Shown here: positions 8,944-17,524 of the stretch, piece by piece
Position numbering within the stretch: position 1 is the stretch's first letter
Layout of the letters: each line of letters starts with the position of its first letter
DNA from: JAWWBN01 sp033720955
GTDB taxonomy: Bacteria; Acidobacteriota; Thermoanaerobaculia; Multivoradales; JAHEKO01
DNA: 25,998 nt
Direction of reading: 5' to 3'
Assembly: GCA_033720955.1 (NCBI GenBank)
Contig: JAWWBN010000028.1
Location: 1 to 25,998, forward strand
Position numbers and translations under genes: made by a program
Notes under the pieces: generated by a model
The model's input: only the letters and a program-made list of their open reading frames with translations
Databases searched by the model: none
What the model was told of the DNA's origin: nothing

Positions 8944-9575
8944 CCGGGCAGCCGGACGGCCGCGACCTGGTGACGGCCTGGGAGAACCTCGCCGAGAGCG
9001 CCCGGCCCACCGATGACTGTCCGCCGCCGGAGCGGATCTGGCATGCCGTTCGCGGCGATCTGTCTCCCGCCGAGACGCGCACCGTGATCGGGCACACCGC
9101 CGTCTGCGCCTCGTGCGCCGAGGCGTGGCGGCTGGCGAGATCGATGGAGCCGCCGGCGGAGGCGGCGCCGGCCGCGCCGGGAAGAGGGCGACAGCGATGG
9201 GCCGCCGCCGCCGCGGCCCTCCTGCTCGCCGCCGGCCTCTCCTGGCAGCTTCTCGATCGCGGACCGGGCCCGATCGAGCGGGGCGAGCCGCCCGAGATCG
9301 AGAGCCTCGTGCCCGAGGGAGCGAGCCTGCCTCGCAGGGCCTTCCTGCTCGAGTGGTCGCCGGGGCCCGAGGGCGCCCGCTACGACCTGCTCGTCACCAC
9401 CCCCGCGCTGGAGGTGGGGGTCCGCTGGCGCCGGCTCGAAGAGCCCCGGTACCGGGTCCCCGCCGCCAAGCTGCGCGGCCTGGGCGACGGCGCCGAGCTG
9501 CTCTGGAGGGTGGAGATGGTCCTTCCGGACGGCCGGCACGTCGCCTCCCCCGCCTTCCGGGTGCGGGTCGGGTGA
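8940..9575 (+). CDS. Membrane-anchored zinc-containing anti-sigma factor (ZAS type)
   Basis: This 211-residue protein starts at GTG 8940, inside the stop region of the sigma gene. The cytoplasmic N-terminal part carries the HX3CX2C zinc motif of ZAS anti-sigma domains (H52, C56, C59) after an amphipathic helix (ERIWHAVRGDLSPAETRTVIGH). A single membrane segment spans about residues 87-103 (WAAAAAALLLAAGLSW). The remaining ~105 residues would lie outside the inner membrane and look beta-rich, with paired strands such as YDLLVTTPALEVGVRWRRL, perhaps a sensory sandwich domain. Family knowledge says ZAS domains sequester the cognate ECF sigma factor until a signal releases it. Confidence 0.83.
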   Translation: MTGQPDGRDLVTAWENLAESARPTDDCPPPERIWHAVRGDLSPAETRTVIGHTAVCASCAEAWRLARSMEPPAEAAPAAPGRGRQRWAAAAAALLLAAGLSWQLLDRGPGPIERGEPPEIESLVPEGASLPRRAFLLEWSPGPEGARYDLLVTTPALEVGVRWRRLEEPRYRVPAAKLRGLGDGAELLWRVEMVLPDGRHVASPAFRVRVG

Positions 9576-9625
9576 GGGAGACGCCGGGGCGTCGACGTCG
9601 AACAGCCGACAGGAAGGAGGACGCG

Positions 9626-10855
9626 ATGACAGAGACGACGAGAGACCCGAAGGACCGGAGGCGGACGGCGATCGCCGGGACCGCCCTGGCTCTGCTGGCC
9701 GCCGCAGCCCTCGCGGGGGGACCCCAGACGCCCGAGGAGGGCGAGGCGGGCGGCGACGTCACCGCCTTCACGATCGATCCGTCCGACGTCCCTGGCGAGC
9801 TCTCGCCCGTTCCGCCGCCCCCGGCGTGCGGCGCGCCGGCGCCGGCCGGCCTGCGCCCGACGGTCGGCGTCCTTCTCGACGAGGGCGAGCGCGAGTTCCG
9901 GCTGGAGCGCCGGATCACCCTCCCCGCCTTCCTCCAGCGCCACGAGGAGCTTCGGGGAGATTTTCACCTGGCCGACCTGGAGATCGTCGAGGTCGAGCCG
10001 GCGCTCTGCCTGGCCGGTCTCTGGCTCTACGGGCCCGCCGAGCAGAGGCTCGAGCTGGGCCTCGAAGAGGCGGCCCTGCTCGCGGCCCACGCCGAGGCGG
10101 GGCCCGACCTGCAGCCGGTGGACGTGGAGACCTCCCGCCTGGGGGGCCGCCGGCTCTTCGCCGCGGTGTGGACGGAGGGAGCGCCGCAACTGGACCTGGC
10201 GCTCGGTCTCTCGAAGTCCGAGCTGCAGGACCTCTTCGACGCCGGGCAGACCGTGGTGGACGTCGAGTCATGGCCGGAGAACCGCGCGCGGCGCTATCTC
10301 GCCCTCAGCCGGGAGGCGACGGCGGCGGCGCGGCTCCTGCTCCACCTCACCTTCGCCGAGCTCGACGATCTGCTCGCTCCCCTGATCGAGCAGGGCTACC
10401 GGCCCATCGAGCTCGAGCTCGACGACCTCGCCGACACCACCCACGTCACCTCGGTCTGGGAGTCGGGCGACGACGCCTTCTGGCTCTTCGTCGGACGCGA
10501 GCCGTGGCAGGACTGCCGCATCGTCTCGCTGGGCGTCGAGTCTCCGCGGCTGGCGCCCGTCGATCCGGAGAGGTGCCGCGCCCTGGCCGACCCGACGAGC
10601 CCGCTCCCCCCGCTGACCGTCGGCGAGCTGCTGCAGAAGGTCGCCGCGAGCCGCGCCCCCGCGGGCGCCGCCCTCCACGAGGAGAGCCTGCGCCACCACC
10701 CGGACCTTCCCCTCGACGTGCTGGAGCTGCCCGGCGAGCCGGTCCATCTCGTCGACCTCGTCTTCAGCCGGAGGTCGTCGAGCTGCGAGCCGAGGTGTCA
10801 GGTGCTGCACCTCGGTGTCGAGCACGACACCGGACCGTCGGGCCCCGGGGGCTGA
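9626..10855 (+). CDS. Exported protein with tandem ~50-residue repeats
   Basis: This 409-residue protein starts at ATG 9626, after AAGGAGG. It has an N-terminal charged stretch followed by a hydrophobic segment (about 14-30, IAGTALALLAAAALAGG), read as a signal peptide or anchor. From about residue 80 to 300 it contains a degenerate repeat. Each unit has a helix (for example LSKSELQDLFDAGQ or LTFAELDDLLAPLIEQG), then a strand with VDVES or IELEL, then an aromatic-ended strand such as RYLALSRE or VTSVWE. The pattern resembles the bacterial tandem repeat domain BTRD1, but I cannot confirm this without a profile search. A Cys-containing C-terminal part (SSSCEPRCQVLHLG) follows. It sits between the anti-sigma gene and the CHAT protease, in the same reading frame as the latter (TGA-GGA-TTG). 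It is a plausible ligand-binding partner or substrate. Confidence 0.7.
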   Translation: MTETTRDPKDRRRTAIAGTALALLAAAALAGGPQTPEEGEAGGDVTAFTIDPSDVPGELSPVPPPPACGAPAPAGLRPTVGVLLDEGEREFRLERRITLPAFLQRHEELRGDFHLADLEIVEVEPALCLAGLWLYGPAEQRLELGLEEAALLAAHAEAGPDLQPVDVETSRLGGRRLFAAVWTEGAPQLDLALGLSKSELQDLFDAGQTVVDVESWPENRARRYLALSREATAAARLLLHLTFAELDDLLAPLIEQGYRPIELELDDLADTTHVTSVWESGDDAFWLFVGREPWQDCRIVSLGVESPRLAPVDPERCRALADPTSPLPPLTVGELLQKVAASRAPAGAALHEESLRHHPDLPLDVLELPGEPVHLVDLVFSRRSSSCEPRCQVLHLGVEHDTGPSGPGG

Positions 10856-10858
10856 GGA

Positions 10859-13423
10859 TTGCGTCCCGGCAGGGCCACGGCCGCGGCGCTCGGCCTGCTG
10901 CTGTCCCTGCCGACCGGCCTCGCCGCCGACCCCGAGGGCCCGTTCGCGCCCTGCGAGGCCGGCCTGGCCGAGAGCCCCACAGAGCTCGAGCCCGCCAGGT
11001 GCTTCTACCGTGTGGCCCGGGCGTCCAACCTCTGGGAGGCGGCGCGGCGACGGCTCGAGGCGCTCGTCGCCGAGCGCCCCGACCTGCCCTGGCTGCGCTT
11101 CTACCTGGCGAGCCTGGTCATGCAGCGGGGCGGTGGCGACGCCGAGGGGCTCTTCGCCGACGCGGCCGAGGGGTTCGCCGCCCGGGGCGACGCCGCCGGC
11201 GAGACCTACTCGCGCATCAACCGGGCCCGTCTCCTGGAGGGGTCCGGACGGCTCGACGAGGCCCTGGCGGAGGCCGGCCGCGCCCGCGAGGCCGCGACGC
11301 ACGCCGGCGGACCCCTGCTGCTCGAGGTGCGGATGCTGGAGCTGCGCTTCCGCTACCTGCTGGGTGACGAGCGGGTCGGCGTCCAGCGCGACCTGGCACG
11401 GCTCGCGGAGCACCTCGGGGAGGAGGCCAGCTACGCCCTGCGACGCGACCTGCTCGGCTACCGGGCGGCCGTCGCCTTCGAGCTGGGCCAGGACGACGAC
11501 GCCCTCGCCCTCTACGCGCGGTTGGCCGGCCTGGCGCGGGGGGCCGCGGACGCGCCGGCGGTGGCCGCGACCGAGCTCAACCGGCTGCGGGTGATCCTGG
11601 CCCGCGCCGTCGGACCGGCCGAGCGGGAGGAGGTTCGCCGGCGGGCGGAGGCCGCCCTGGCCGCCGCCCGCGACGCCGGCATGCCCTCCATCGAGGCCGC
11701 GGCGCTCCTCACCCTGGGGCGGTTGACCGAGGGCCCGGAGGGCGCGGCCCGCCTGGAGGAGGCGCTGACCATCGCCCGCCGCGTCGAGAGCGCCGAGCTC
11801 GAGCGCGACGCCCTGGCGCTTCTCGCCCACCGCCAGATCGACCGGCCGCTGCGCGCCCTCGAGCTGGCCGACGCCTCCCTCGCGGCGGCCGATCGGGTCA
11901 GCGACCCCCTGTCGCCGGCCGAGCGCTGGCTGGAGCAGCTCGCCGTGCGCTGGCGAGCGGGCGGCCGCGACGCGGCGCTGGCCCATGCCGAGCGGATCTT
12001 CGACCTGCTGGAAGCCGCCAGCCGTGGCGAGAGCGCCGACACCTCGCGCGCCCGTCTTTTCGCGGTCTGGTCGGAGGCCTACTACTGGGTGGCCGGACGG
12101 CTCTTCCGGGAGCACCTCGAGACCGGCGAGCGCGAGCCCCTGGCGCGGGGCTTCGAGGTGCAGGAGCGGATGCGGGCGCGTCTGCTGTCCCCGGCCGAGG
12201 GGGGCGAGCCCGCCGCGCTCCCGGGTCTCGACGCGCTCGAGCGGAGCCTCGGCGAGCGCGAGGCGGTCCTCGGCTTCCAGCTCGTGCGCGACCGCGACGT
12301 CTGGGGGGGCTCGCCGGGCGGCGCCTGGGTGACCGTCTCCACCCGCCACGGCACCAGGCTCCTCCCGCTGCCCGGCCTGGCGGCGCTGGAGCCGCGCATC
12401 GCCATGGCCCTCGCGCTGCTCGCACGGCGGGACGGGAGCCACGCCGCCGCCGCCGCAGCTCTCCACCGCGATCTCCTCGAGGAGGCGGTGAGGGGGCTCC
12501 CCCTCGCCGTGGACCGTCTGCTGCTGGTGCCCGACGGCCCCCTGCACCGGCTCCCCTTCGCCGCCCTGCCCGACGCCGCCGGCCGGCCCCTGGGGGACCG
12601 CTTCGAGCTCGCCCGCGCCCCGTCGGCAGCCGTCTGGCAGCGGCTCCGAGCGCTCGCCGCACCCCGCGCCGCCGGCATCGTGGCCGTCGTCGATCCCCTC
12701 TCCGACGGGTCCGTCTCGGCGGCTCGCGCCTGGCTGCCCGCCGACGCCCCCGACCTGGGGCCCCTCCTCTTCGCCCGCCGCGAGGGGCGGGCGCTGACCC
12801 GCGCCTTCGGGCCCGCCTGCCGGGTCCTCGCCGGCTCGGAGGCGGCGGAGCCGGCGGTGACCGCGCGGCTTCCCGGAGCCCGGCTCGTCCACTTCGCCAC
12901 CCACGCCCTGGTGGACAGCCGCAGCCCCGAGCGCTCGGCAGTGGTACTGGCTCCGGCGGGGGGCGCCGACGGCCTGCTGGCCGCGCCGGAGATCGCCCGC
13001 CTGGAGCTCGACGCACCGCTGGTGGTCCTCTCCACCTGCGACAGCGCCGCCGGCCCCCTCCTCCGTGGCGAAGGGGCGATGAGCCTCGCGCGGGCCTTCT
13101 TCCAGGGCGGCGCCCGCACCGTGGTCGCGAGCCTCTGGCGGCTGCGGGACCGCGAGGCGGCGAGCCTCTTCGACCGTTTCTACCGGCACCTGGGCCGCGG
13201 CGCCACCGTGGCGACGGCGCTGCGGATGACCCAGCGCGACCTGCGCCGGCGGAGCGTCCCGGCGAGGGCCTGGGCCGGGGTCACCGTCCTCGGCGACGGC
13301 GGCTGGGCACCCGCGCCGGAGACGCGGCGGGGCGGCCGGTCGGCACCCGCCTGGCTCCTGGCCCTCCTCGCCGTGGCCGCCGCCGGCCTCGCCGCCCGCG
13401 CCCACCGCCGCGCCGGCCGCTGA
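10859..13423 (+). CDS. Exported TPR-CHAT domain protease with C-terminal membrane anchor
   Basis: This 854-residue protein starts at TTG 10859, three bases after the preceding stop. Residues 5-23 form a signal peptide (ATAAALGLLLSLPTGLA). Residues 40-400 are helical, with TPR-like pairs (for example FYLASLVMQRGG, RINRARLLEGSGRLDEALAEA and YRAAVAFELGQDDDALALYARL). The C-terminal part from about 470 to 815 is a CHAT (caspase HetF-associated with TPRs) domain. It has the expected dyad: H682 in HFATHA and C727 in LSTCDSAAGP, preceded by LLLVPDGPLHRLPFAAL. A final hydrophobic segment (about 829-847) and a basic tail suggest an anchor with the catalytic domain outside the inner membrane. CHAT proteins are caspase-like cysteine proteases. 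The position after a sigma/anti-sigma pair suggests a regulated or signalling protease, which is inference. Confidence 0.9.
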   Translation: MRPGRATAAALGLLLSLPTGLAADPEGPFAPCEAGLAESPTELEPARCFYRVARASNLWEAARRRLEALVAERPDLPWLRFYLASLVMQRGGGDAEGLFADAAEGFAARGDAAGETYSRINRARLLEGSGRLDEALAEAGRAREAATHAGGPLLLEVRMLELRFRYLLGDERVGVQRDLARLAEHLGEEASYALRRDLLGYRAAVAFELGQDDDALALYARLAGLARGAADAPAVAATELNRLRVILARAVGPAEREEVRRRAEAALAAARDAGMPSIEAAALLTLGRLTEGPEGAARLEEALTIARRVESAELERDALALLAHRQIDRPLRALELADASLAAADRVSDPLSPAERWLEQLAVRWRAGGRDAALAHAERIFDLLEAASRGESADTSRARLFAVWSEAYYWVAGRLFREHLETGEREPLARGFEVQERMRARLLSPAEGGEPAALPGLDALERSLGEREAVLGFQLVRDRDVWGGSPGGAWVTVSTRHGTRLLPLPGLAALEPRIAMALALLARRDGSHAAAAAALHRDLLEEAVRGLPLAVDRLLLVPDGPLHRLPFAALPDAAGRPLGDRFELARAPSAAVWQRLRALAAPRAAGIVAVVDPLSDGSVSAARAWLPADAPDLGPLLFARREGRALTRAFGPACRVLAGSEAAEPAVTARLPGARLVHFATHALVDSRSPERSAVVLAPAGGADGLLAAPEIARLELDAPLVVLSTCDSAAGPLLRGEGAMSLARAFFQGGARTVVASLWRLRDREAASLFDRFYRHLGRGATVATALRMTQRDLRRRSVPARAWAGVTVLGDGGWAPAPETRRGGRSAPAWLLALLAVAAAGLAARAHRRAGR

Positions 13424-13538
13424 CCTCCCCGGCGTCGCCGCGCCGACGTCGAATCGACGCCCGGGTGAGGTGAATCGCCCCGCGGCGGCGTCCGTGGTTG
13501 CGAAGAGCACGAGAGCCGCCACCGAACGGAGGTATCGC

Positions 13539-15884
13539 ATGACGACCCAGACCGCCCACGCCGCGTCTCCCTTTCTGAGCGCCCCCAGCTACGAGGAGCC
13601 GTCCGGGTCCCCGCCGGACGAGCTCTCGGAGGCTCTGGCGCTCGAGATGACGAGCCCCTTCCTGCGGCTCTACCAGAGCGGGACCGGCGATCCGGTCGAT
13701 CCAGAGGGCGAGGCCCTGGTGGAGCTGGTGACGGACCTCTACGACTCCGAGTTCGAGGAGGACCTGGCCGAGGTGGTCCGCGAGGCCCGCGCCCGCCAGC
13801 GCGAGCTCTTCCTCGGCGAGGTCCCCTCTCCCGAGGCGGAGGCGCGCTTTTTCGACGAGCACTTCGAGCCCCTGATCCGCGAGGTGGAGGGGCTCACCGA
13901 GACGATGGCGACCGTCTTCGAGCGCGCCCACCCGGCGCACGTCACCGAGGCCGAGATCGCCGCCGCGCTGGACTCCTACGTGCCCGAGGTTCCCCTGTCG
14001 CCCTCGTTCGAGCATCTCTTCGGCGGCTGGAAGAAGAAGCTCCGCAAGCTCGCCAACAAGGCCAAGGGCCTGGTGAAGAAGGGGCTCAAGAAGGTGGGCC
14101 GGCTGGCCCTGGGGCCGCTCTTCCGCCGTCTCCGGAAGCTCGTCCGGCCGCTCCTCCAGGAGGTGCTGAAGAGGGCCATCCACCGGCTGCCTTCGCAGTA
14201 CCGGCCGCTGGCACGCAAGCTGGCCAAGCGGTTCGGTCTCCTGCGGGAGGCGGAGACGGAGCTCGACGAGACCCGGGTGCCCGACCTGGCCCTGGCCCAG
14301 CTCGAGCTCGACACCGCGCTGGCCCGCCAGCTCCTGGACGAGGAGCCGACGCTTCCGCGGGAGGCCGAGGCCGGTCCGACCGCCGGCGCCCCGCCGCTCG
14401 AGATCGCCCGCGAGCGCTTCGTCGACCAGCTCCTCGAGCTGGAGGAGGGGGACGATCCCACCCCGCACGTGGAGCAGTTCGCGACCGCCGTGCTCACCGG
14501 GCTGCGGATCGCGATCCGGGTCATCGGACGCCCCCGGGTGGTGCGCTTCCTCTCGGAACAGGTCGCCAAGCTCATCGGGAAGCTGGTGGGCAAGAACCTC
14601 GCCCGCCCCCTGGCCCAGGTGCTGGTCGACTCGGGGCTGCGGCTGGTCAACCTGGAAGCCACCTCGGAGGACGAGCGCCGCGCCGCGGGGGCGGCCGTCG
14701 CGGCCACCGTGGAGGAGACCGTGCGCCGCGTCGCCGAGCTGCCCGCCTCGGTGCTGGACGACCGGGAGATGCTGGAGGCCTCGGTGGTCGAGGCCTTCGA
14801 GAAGGCGGCCCGCTCGAGCCTGCCGCCGATCCTCTCCGACGAGGCCTACCGCGAGCGGCCCGACCTGCGCGAGACCTCCGGCCCGACCGGGGCCTGGATC
14901 CTGCAGCCCCTGCGGGGCCCCAAGCTGTACAAGAAGTACACTCAGGTCTTCCGCCGCCGTCTCTCCCCCCAGACCCTGCGCGCCCTCTCGACCTGGAACG
15001 GCCGCAGCGTGGCGGGGCTCCTCAAGGAGCACCTGGCGGCGGCGCCGGGCGAGGAGATCGACGCCCGGGTGCACCTCTACGAGGCCCTGCCGGGCACCCT
15101 GCTGCCCGAGATCGCCGACCTCGAGAGCTCGCTGCCCGGAATGGCGGCGGGAGGGTGCCGCAACTGCTCGACCCTCCACCCCCTCACCCGCCGGGCGGCG
15201 GCCGCCCTCACCGGGCAGCCGGGTCTGGCCCGACCGGTGGCGCGGCGCTACCGCACGAGCCCGCGGATGACCCTCCCGGGACAGCGGTTCTTCTTCCTGG
15301 AGCTGCCCGCCGGCTCGACGCCCCCCGCGGCGGACCCGCGCGAGGCCCGCTGCAGCCTGCTGAAGCTGCGGCTCGACCTGGCCGCCTCGCGGGTCGCGCT
15401 GCGTCTCTACCTGGGCGAGACCCGGGCGCAGGAGATCGCCGCGCTGCTGCGGAGCCGCACCCCGGGCGCCGCGGCGGCGGCGGTCGCCGGCCTCTTCCGC
15501 AAGCCGCTCGCCGGGGTTCTCGAGGGCGACGCCTACGGCCGGGCGCGGATCGTCTCCGGCGCGGTGAGCCCTCCCCTGGCTCCCGGTCCCCTGCTGCGCG
15601 ACCTGACGCCCAGCCTGCGGGAGTCCCTGCGGTCGCGACTCCTCGACCAGCTCGTCGCCGGCCTGGCGGCGTACTTCCGCACCCGGGCGAGGGAGTTTCT
15701 CGACGCGGTCGAGGATCCGCGGCCCGGCGTCACGCTGACCCTGCGGGCCACCGATCCGGCGCTCCTGGCGCCGCTGCGCGCCGCGCTCGAGCCGGGCGCC
15801 GCCCACCGCAACGGCGGCGGGACCTCCGGCGAGCCCGTGGAGCCGCCGACGGTCACCTCCGTCCCGGGGTACCACCGTGGCTGA
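13539..15884 (+). CDS. Large unrecognised protein with SPFL motifs and a cationic amphipathic helical stretch
   Basis: This 781-residue protein starts at ATG 13539, with GGAGG 6 bases upstream. I know of no named family. The N-terminus lacks a Sec signal but has SPFL at residues 10-13 and again at 39-42, within an acidic Pro/Ser-rich leader. Residues 50-150 are acidic and helical. Residues 164-233 are strikingly cationic: W164 then KKKLRKLANKAKG, VKKGLKKVGR, RRLRKLVRP, LARKLAKRFG. This is an amphipathic, membrane-active-looking stretch. Beyond 280 are long helices, a CRNC pair (in GGCRNCSTLHPL), and a segment FFFLELPAG followed by further helices. It leads a five-gene operon whose other members include a metallopeptidase and a protease-amidase fusion, and its stop overlaps the next gene by 8 bp. 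A pore-forming, toxin or structural effector is conceivable. Confidence 0.8.
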   Translation: MTTQTAHAASPFLSAPSYEEPSGSPPDELSEALALEMTSPFLRLYQSGTGDPVDPEGEALVELVTDLYDSEFEEDLAEVVREARARQRELFLGEVPSPEAEARFFDEHFEPLIREVEGLTETMATVFERAHPAHVTEAEIAAALDSYVPEVPLSPSFEHLFGGWKKKLRKLANKAKGLVKKGLKKVGRLALGPLFRRLRKLVRPLLQEVLKRAIHRLPSQYRPLARKLAKRFGLLREAETELDETRVPDLALAQLELDTALARQLLDEEPTLPREAEAGPTAGAPPLEIARERFVDQLLELEEGDDPTPHVEQFATAVLTGLRIAIRVIGRPRVVRFLSEQVAKLIGKLVGKNLARPLAQVLVDSGLRLVNLEATSEDERRAAGAAVAATVEETVRRVAELPASVLDDREMLEASVVEAFEKAARSSLPPILSDEAYRERPDLRETSGPTGAWILQPLRGPKLYKKYTQVFRRRLSPQTLRALSTWNGRSVAGLLKEHLAAAPGEEIDARVHLYEALPGTLLPEIADLESSLPGMAAGGCRNCSTLHPLTRRAAAALTGQPGLARPVARRYRTSPRMTLPGQRFFFLELPAGSTPPAADPREARCSLLKLRLDLAASRVALRLYLGETRAQEIAALLRSRTPGAAAAAVAGLFRKPLAGVLEGDAYGRARIVSGAVSPPLAPGPLLRDLTPSLRESLRSRLLDQLVAGLAAYFRTRAREFLDAVEDPRPGVTLTLRATDPALLAPLRAALEPGAAHRNGGGTSGEPVEPPTVTSVPGYHRG

Positions 15885-17088
15885 TCGGGGCCCCGACGCC
15901 CTGCGGCGGCAGCTCGAGCGCCAGGTGCGGCACTGGAGCGGCGCCATCGCCCGCCTGGAGCGGCTGGAGGACCGCGCCCCCGCCGAGGCCTGGGACAGCC
16001 TCGAGGGCTACCTGGGCGTCGCCCTGCGCCGGCACCTGACCGGGGTGGTCGCCACCCTGGCGGCCGAGGCGGCGCGGCTGCGCGGCGCCCTGGCCGCCGC
16101 CCATACCGCTGGCCAGCTCGAGCAGGTCCGCCGGAGGCTGCTCGCGCTGCGCCGCCGCTACTTCCGCACCGAGACCACCCTCGACTTCTACGGCGACTCG
16201 GTCAACACGCGGGTGAGCCCGGAGATCCGGGCCCGGCTGTCGGCCCTCGACGCCGTGGCGCGGGCCAGCATGACGCCGGTCCTCGGTCCGGCGGGCATCG
16301 AGCCGCCGCCGGTGCTCACCTACATCGACCGCGGCCTCGGCGCCTCCATCCTGAAGGCCGGGATGCGGCTCTGGGACGGCGACTCGGTGAGCCCCGCCGC
16401 GGCGATCAAGATCGTCTTCCACAACCTGCGCCGGCCCACCGCCCTGATCCACGAGGCCGGCCACCAGGTGGCCCACCTGACCGGCTGGAACGACGAGCTG
16501 GCCGGGGTCCTGGAGGGCGAGCTCGCCCCGCCCCGCGAGGTGGCCGAGGCGTGGGCGGGCTGGGCCTCCGAGATCGCCGCCGACGCCTTCGCCTTCGCCC
16601 ACACCGGCTACCCCTCGGTGGCGGCGCTCCACGACGTGCTGGCGGGGGAGGCGCGGATGGTCTTCCGGAATCCGCCGGGCGACCCCCACCCGATCCCCTA
16701 CCTGCGGGTCCTGCTGGGGGCCGAGATGTGCCGCGCCTTCCACGGCCCGGAGGGCCGCTGGACGCCGCTGGCCGAGGCCTGGCGGAGCGTCTACCCCCTC
16801 TCCGAGGCCGACCCCGAGACCCGTCGGCTCATCCAGGAGTCGCTGCCGCTCCTGCCGCGCGTCGCCGCCGTCACCCTGCGGCGGCCCATGCGGAGCTTCG
16901 GCGGCCGCGCGCTGGCCTCGCTGGTGGACCCGCGTCGCGCCAGCCCGGCCGCCCTGGCCGAGCTCTCCCGCCGCGCGGGACCGGCGCTTTTGACCTCGCC
17001 CTACTGGGCCCACCGCGAGGGCCCGCGGGCGCTCGCGGTCGAGGGCCTCGCCCTCGAGAGCCCCTCGACCCACGACCTGGCGGCCTGA
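15877..17088 (+). CDS. HEXXH zinc metallopeptidase-like protein
   Basis: This 403-residue protein starts at GTG 15877, overlapping the preceding gene by 8 bp. The N-terminal 100 residues are Arg/Leu/Ala-rich and coiled-coil-like. A catalytic centre is visible as HEAGH (residues 192-196, extended to HEAGHQVAH). Thirty-six residues later, EIAAD (232-236) could supply the third zinc ligand, as in gluzincin peptidases with an ExxxD helix. Upstream, VFHNLRRPTALI leads into the helix in the way common to these folds. No signal peptide is seen. I cannot place it in a named MEROPS family. It is likely an effector or a processing protease for its operon partners. The intact zinc motif makes a peptidase call reasonable; the substrate is unknown. 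Confidence 0.78.
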   Translation: MADRGPDALRRQLERQVRHWSGAIARLERLEDRAPAEAWDSLEGYLGVALRRHLTGVVATLAAEAARLRGALAAAHTAGQLEQVRRRLLALRRRYFRTETTLDFYGDSVNTRVSPEIRARLSALDAVARASMTPVLGPAGIEPPPVLTYIDRGLGASILKAGMRLWDGDSVSPAAAIKIVFHNLRRPTALIHEAGHQVAHLTGWNDELAGVLEGELAPPREVAEAWAGWASEIAADAFAFAHTGYPSVAALHDVLAGEARMVFRNPPGDPHPIPYLRVLLGAEMCRAFHGPEGRWTPLAEAWRSVYPLSEADPETRRLIQESLPLLPRVAAVTLRRPMRSFGGRALASLVDPRRASPAALAELSRRAGPALLTSPYWAHREGPRALAVEGLALESPSTHDLAA

Positions 17089-17107
17089 CGCCGAAGGAGG
17101 AACGACC

Positions 17108-17497
17108 ATGCCCAACCCGACCCAGAAGCCCCGCGGCAAGACCCCGCCGAAGGCTCCCCCCAAGACGCCGCCCGCCGCGGAGTCGGCCGACCTCCTGGCG
17201 TCCCTGCTGCGGCGGCTGCAGGAGGAGGTCGGCGCCTCGCGGCGGACGCTCGAGGGGCCCGCCCGAGAGGCCGCCGCCCAGCACGCCAGAATCGCCGGAC
17301 TGCTGCGCACCCGCGGCCCCGAGGCGCCGCGCCAGGCCGCGATTCCCGCTCCGGCGGCCAAGCCGGTGTGGTCCCAGGCGCCCCTCCTCGGCGCCGGACC
17401 CGATCCTCGGCCGGAGGACGACGAGGAGGAGGACGAGAAGAAGGAGAAGAAGAAGCCCGGCTACCAGCGCGGGAAGACCGCGAAGACCGCGTCCTGA
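17108..17497 (+). CDS. Small proline/lysine-rich charged protein
   Basis: This 129-residue protein starts at ATG 17108, with GAAGGAGG 7 bases upstream. Three parts are visible. Residues 1-25 are Pro/Lys-rich and low in complexity (KTPPKAPPKTPP). An amphipathic helix spans about 26-72 (ADLLASLLRRLQEEVG). The C-terminal linker ends in a mixed-charge block of acidic then lysine residues (EDDEEEDEKKEKKK, about 103-116). There is no enzymatic motif and no signal peptide. Its operon position, 19 bp after the metallopeptidase and 27 bp before the next gene, and its clean ribosome site support it as a real gene. It may be an adaptor, chaperone or immunity-type partner; nothing in the sequence decides this. 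Confidence 0.68.
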   Translation: MPNPTQKPRGKTPPKAPPKTPPAAESADLLASLLRRLQEEVGASRRTLEGPAREAAAQHARIAGLLRTRGPEAPRQAAIPAPAAKPVWSQAPLLGAGPDPRPEDDEEEDEKKEKKKPGYQRGKTAKTAS

Positions 17498-17524
17498 CCC
17501 GACCGACCCCCGGAGGATCCGACC

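Noticed and set aside
9591..9610. GACGTCGAA shared with 13445-13453 upstream of another start as a common operator
   Set aside because: Only about nine bases match, in DNA where CG-rich words recur by chance; spacing to the two starts differs.
10859..13423. CHAT protein as part of a CRISPR Craspase or gasdermin defence system
   Set aside because: No CRISPR repeats, Cas genes or gasdermin-like gene are nearby, and the protein carries a signal peptide and membrane anchor, unlike the cytoplasmic defence proteases.
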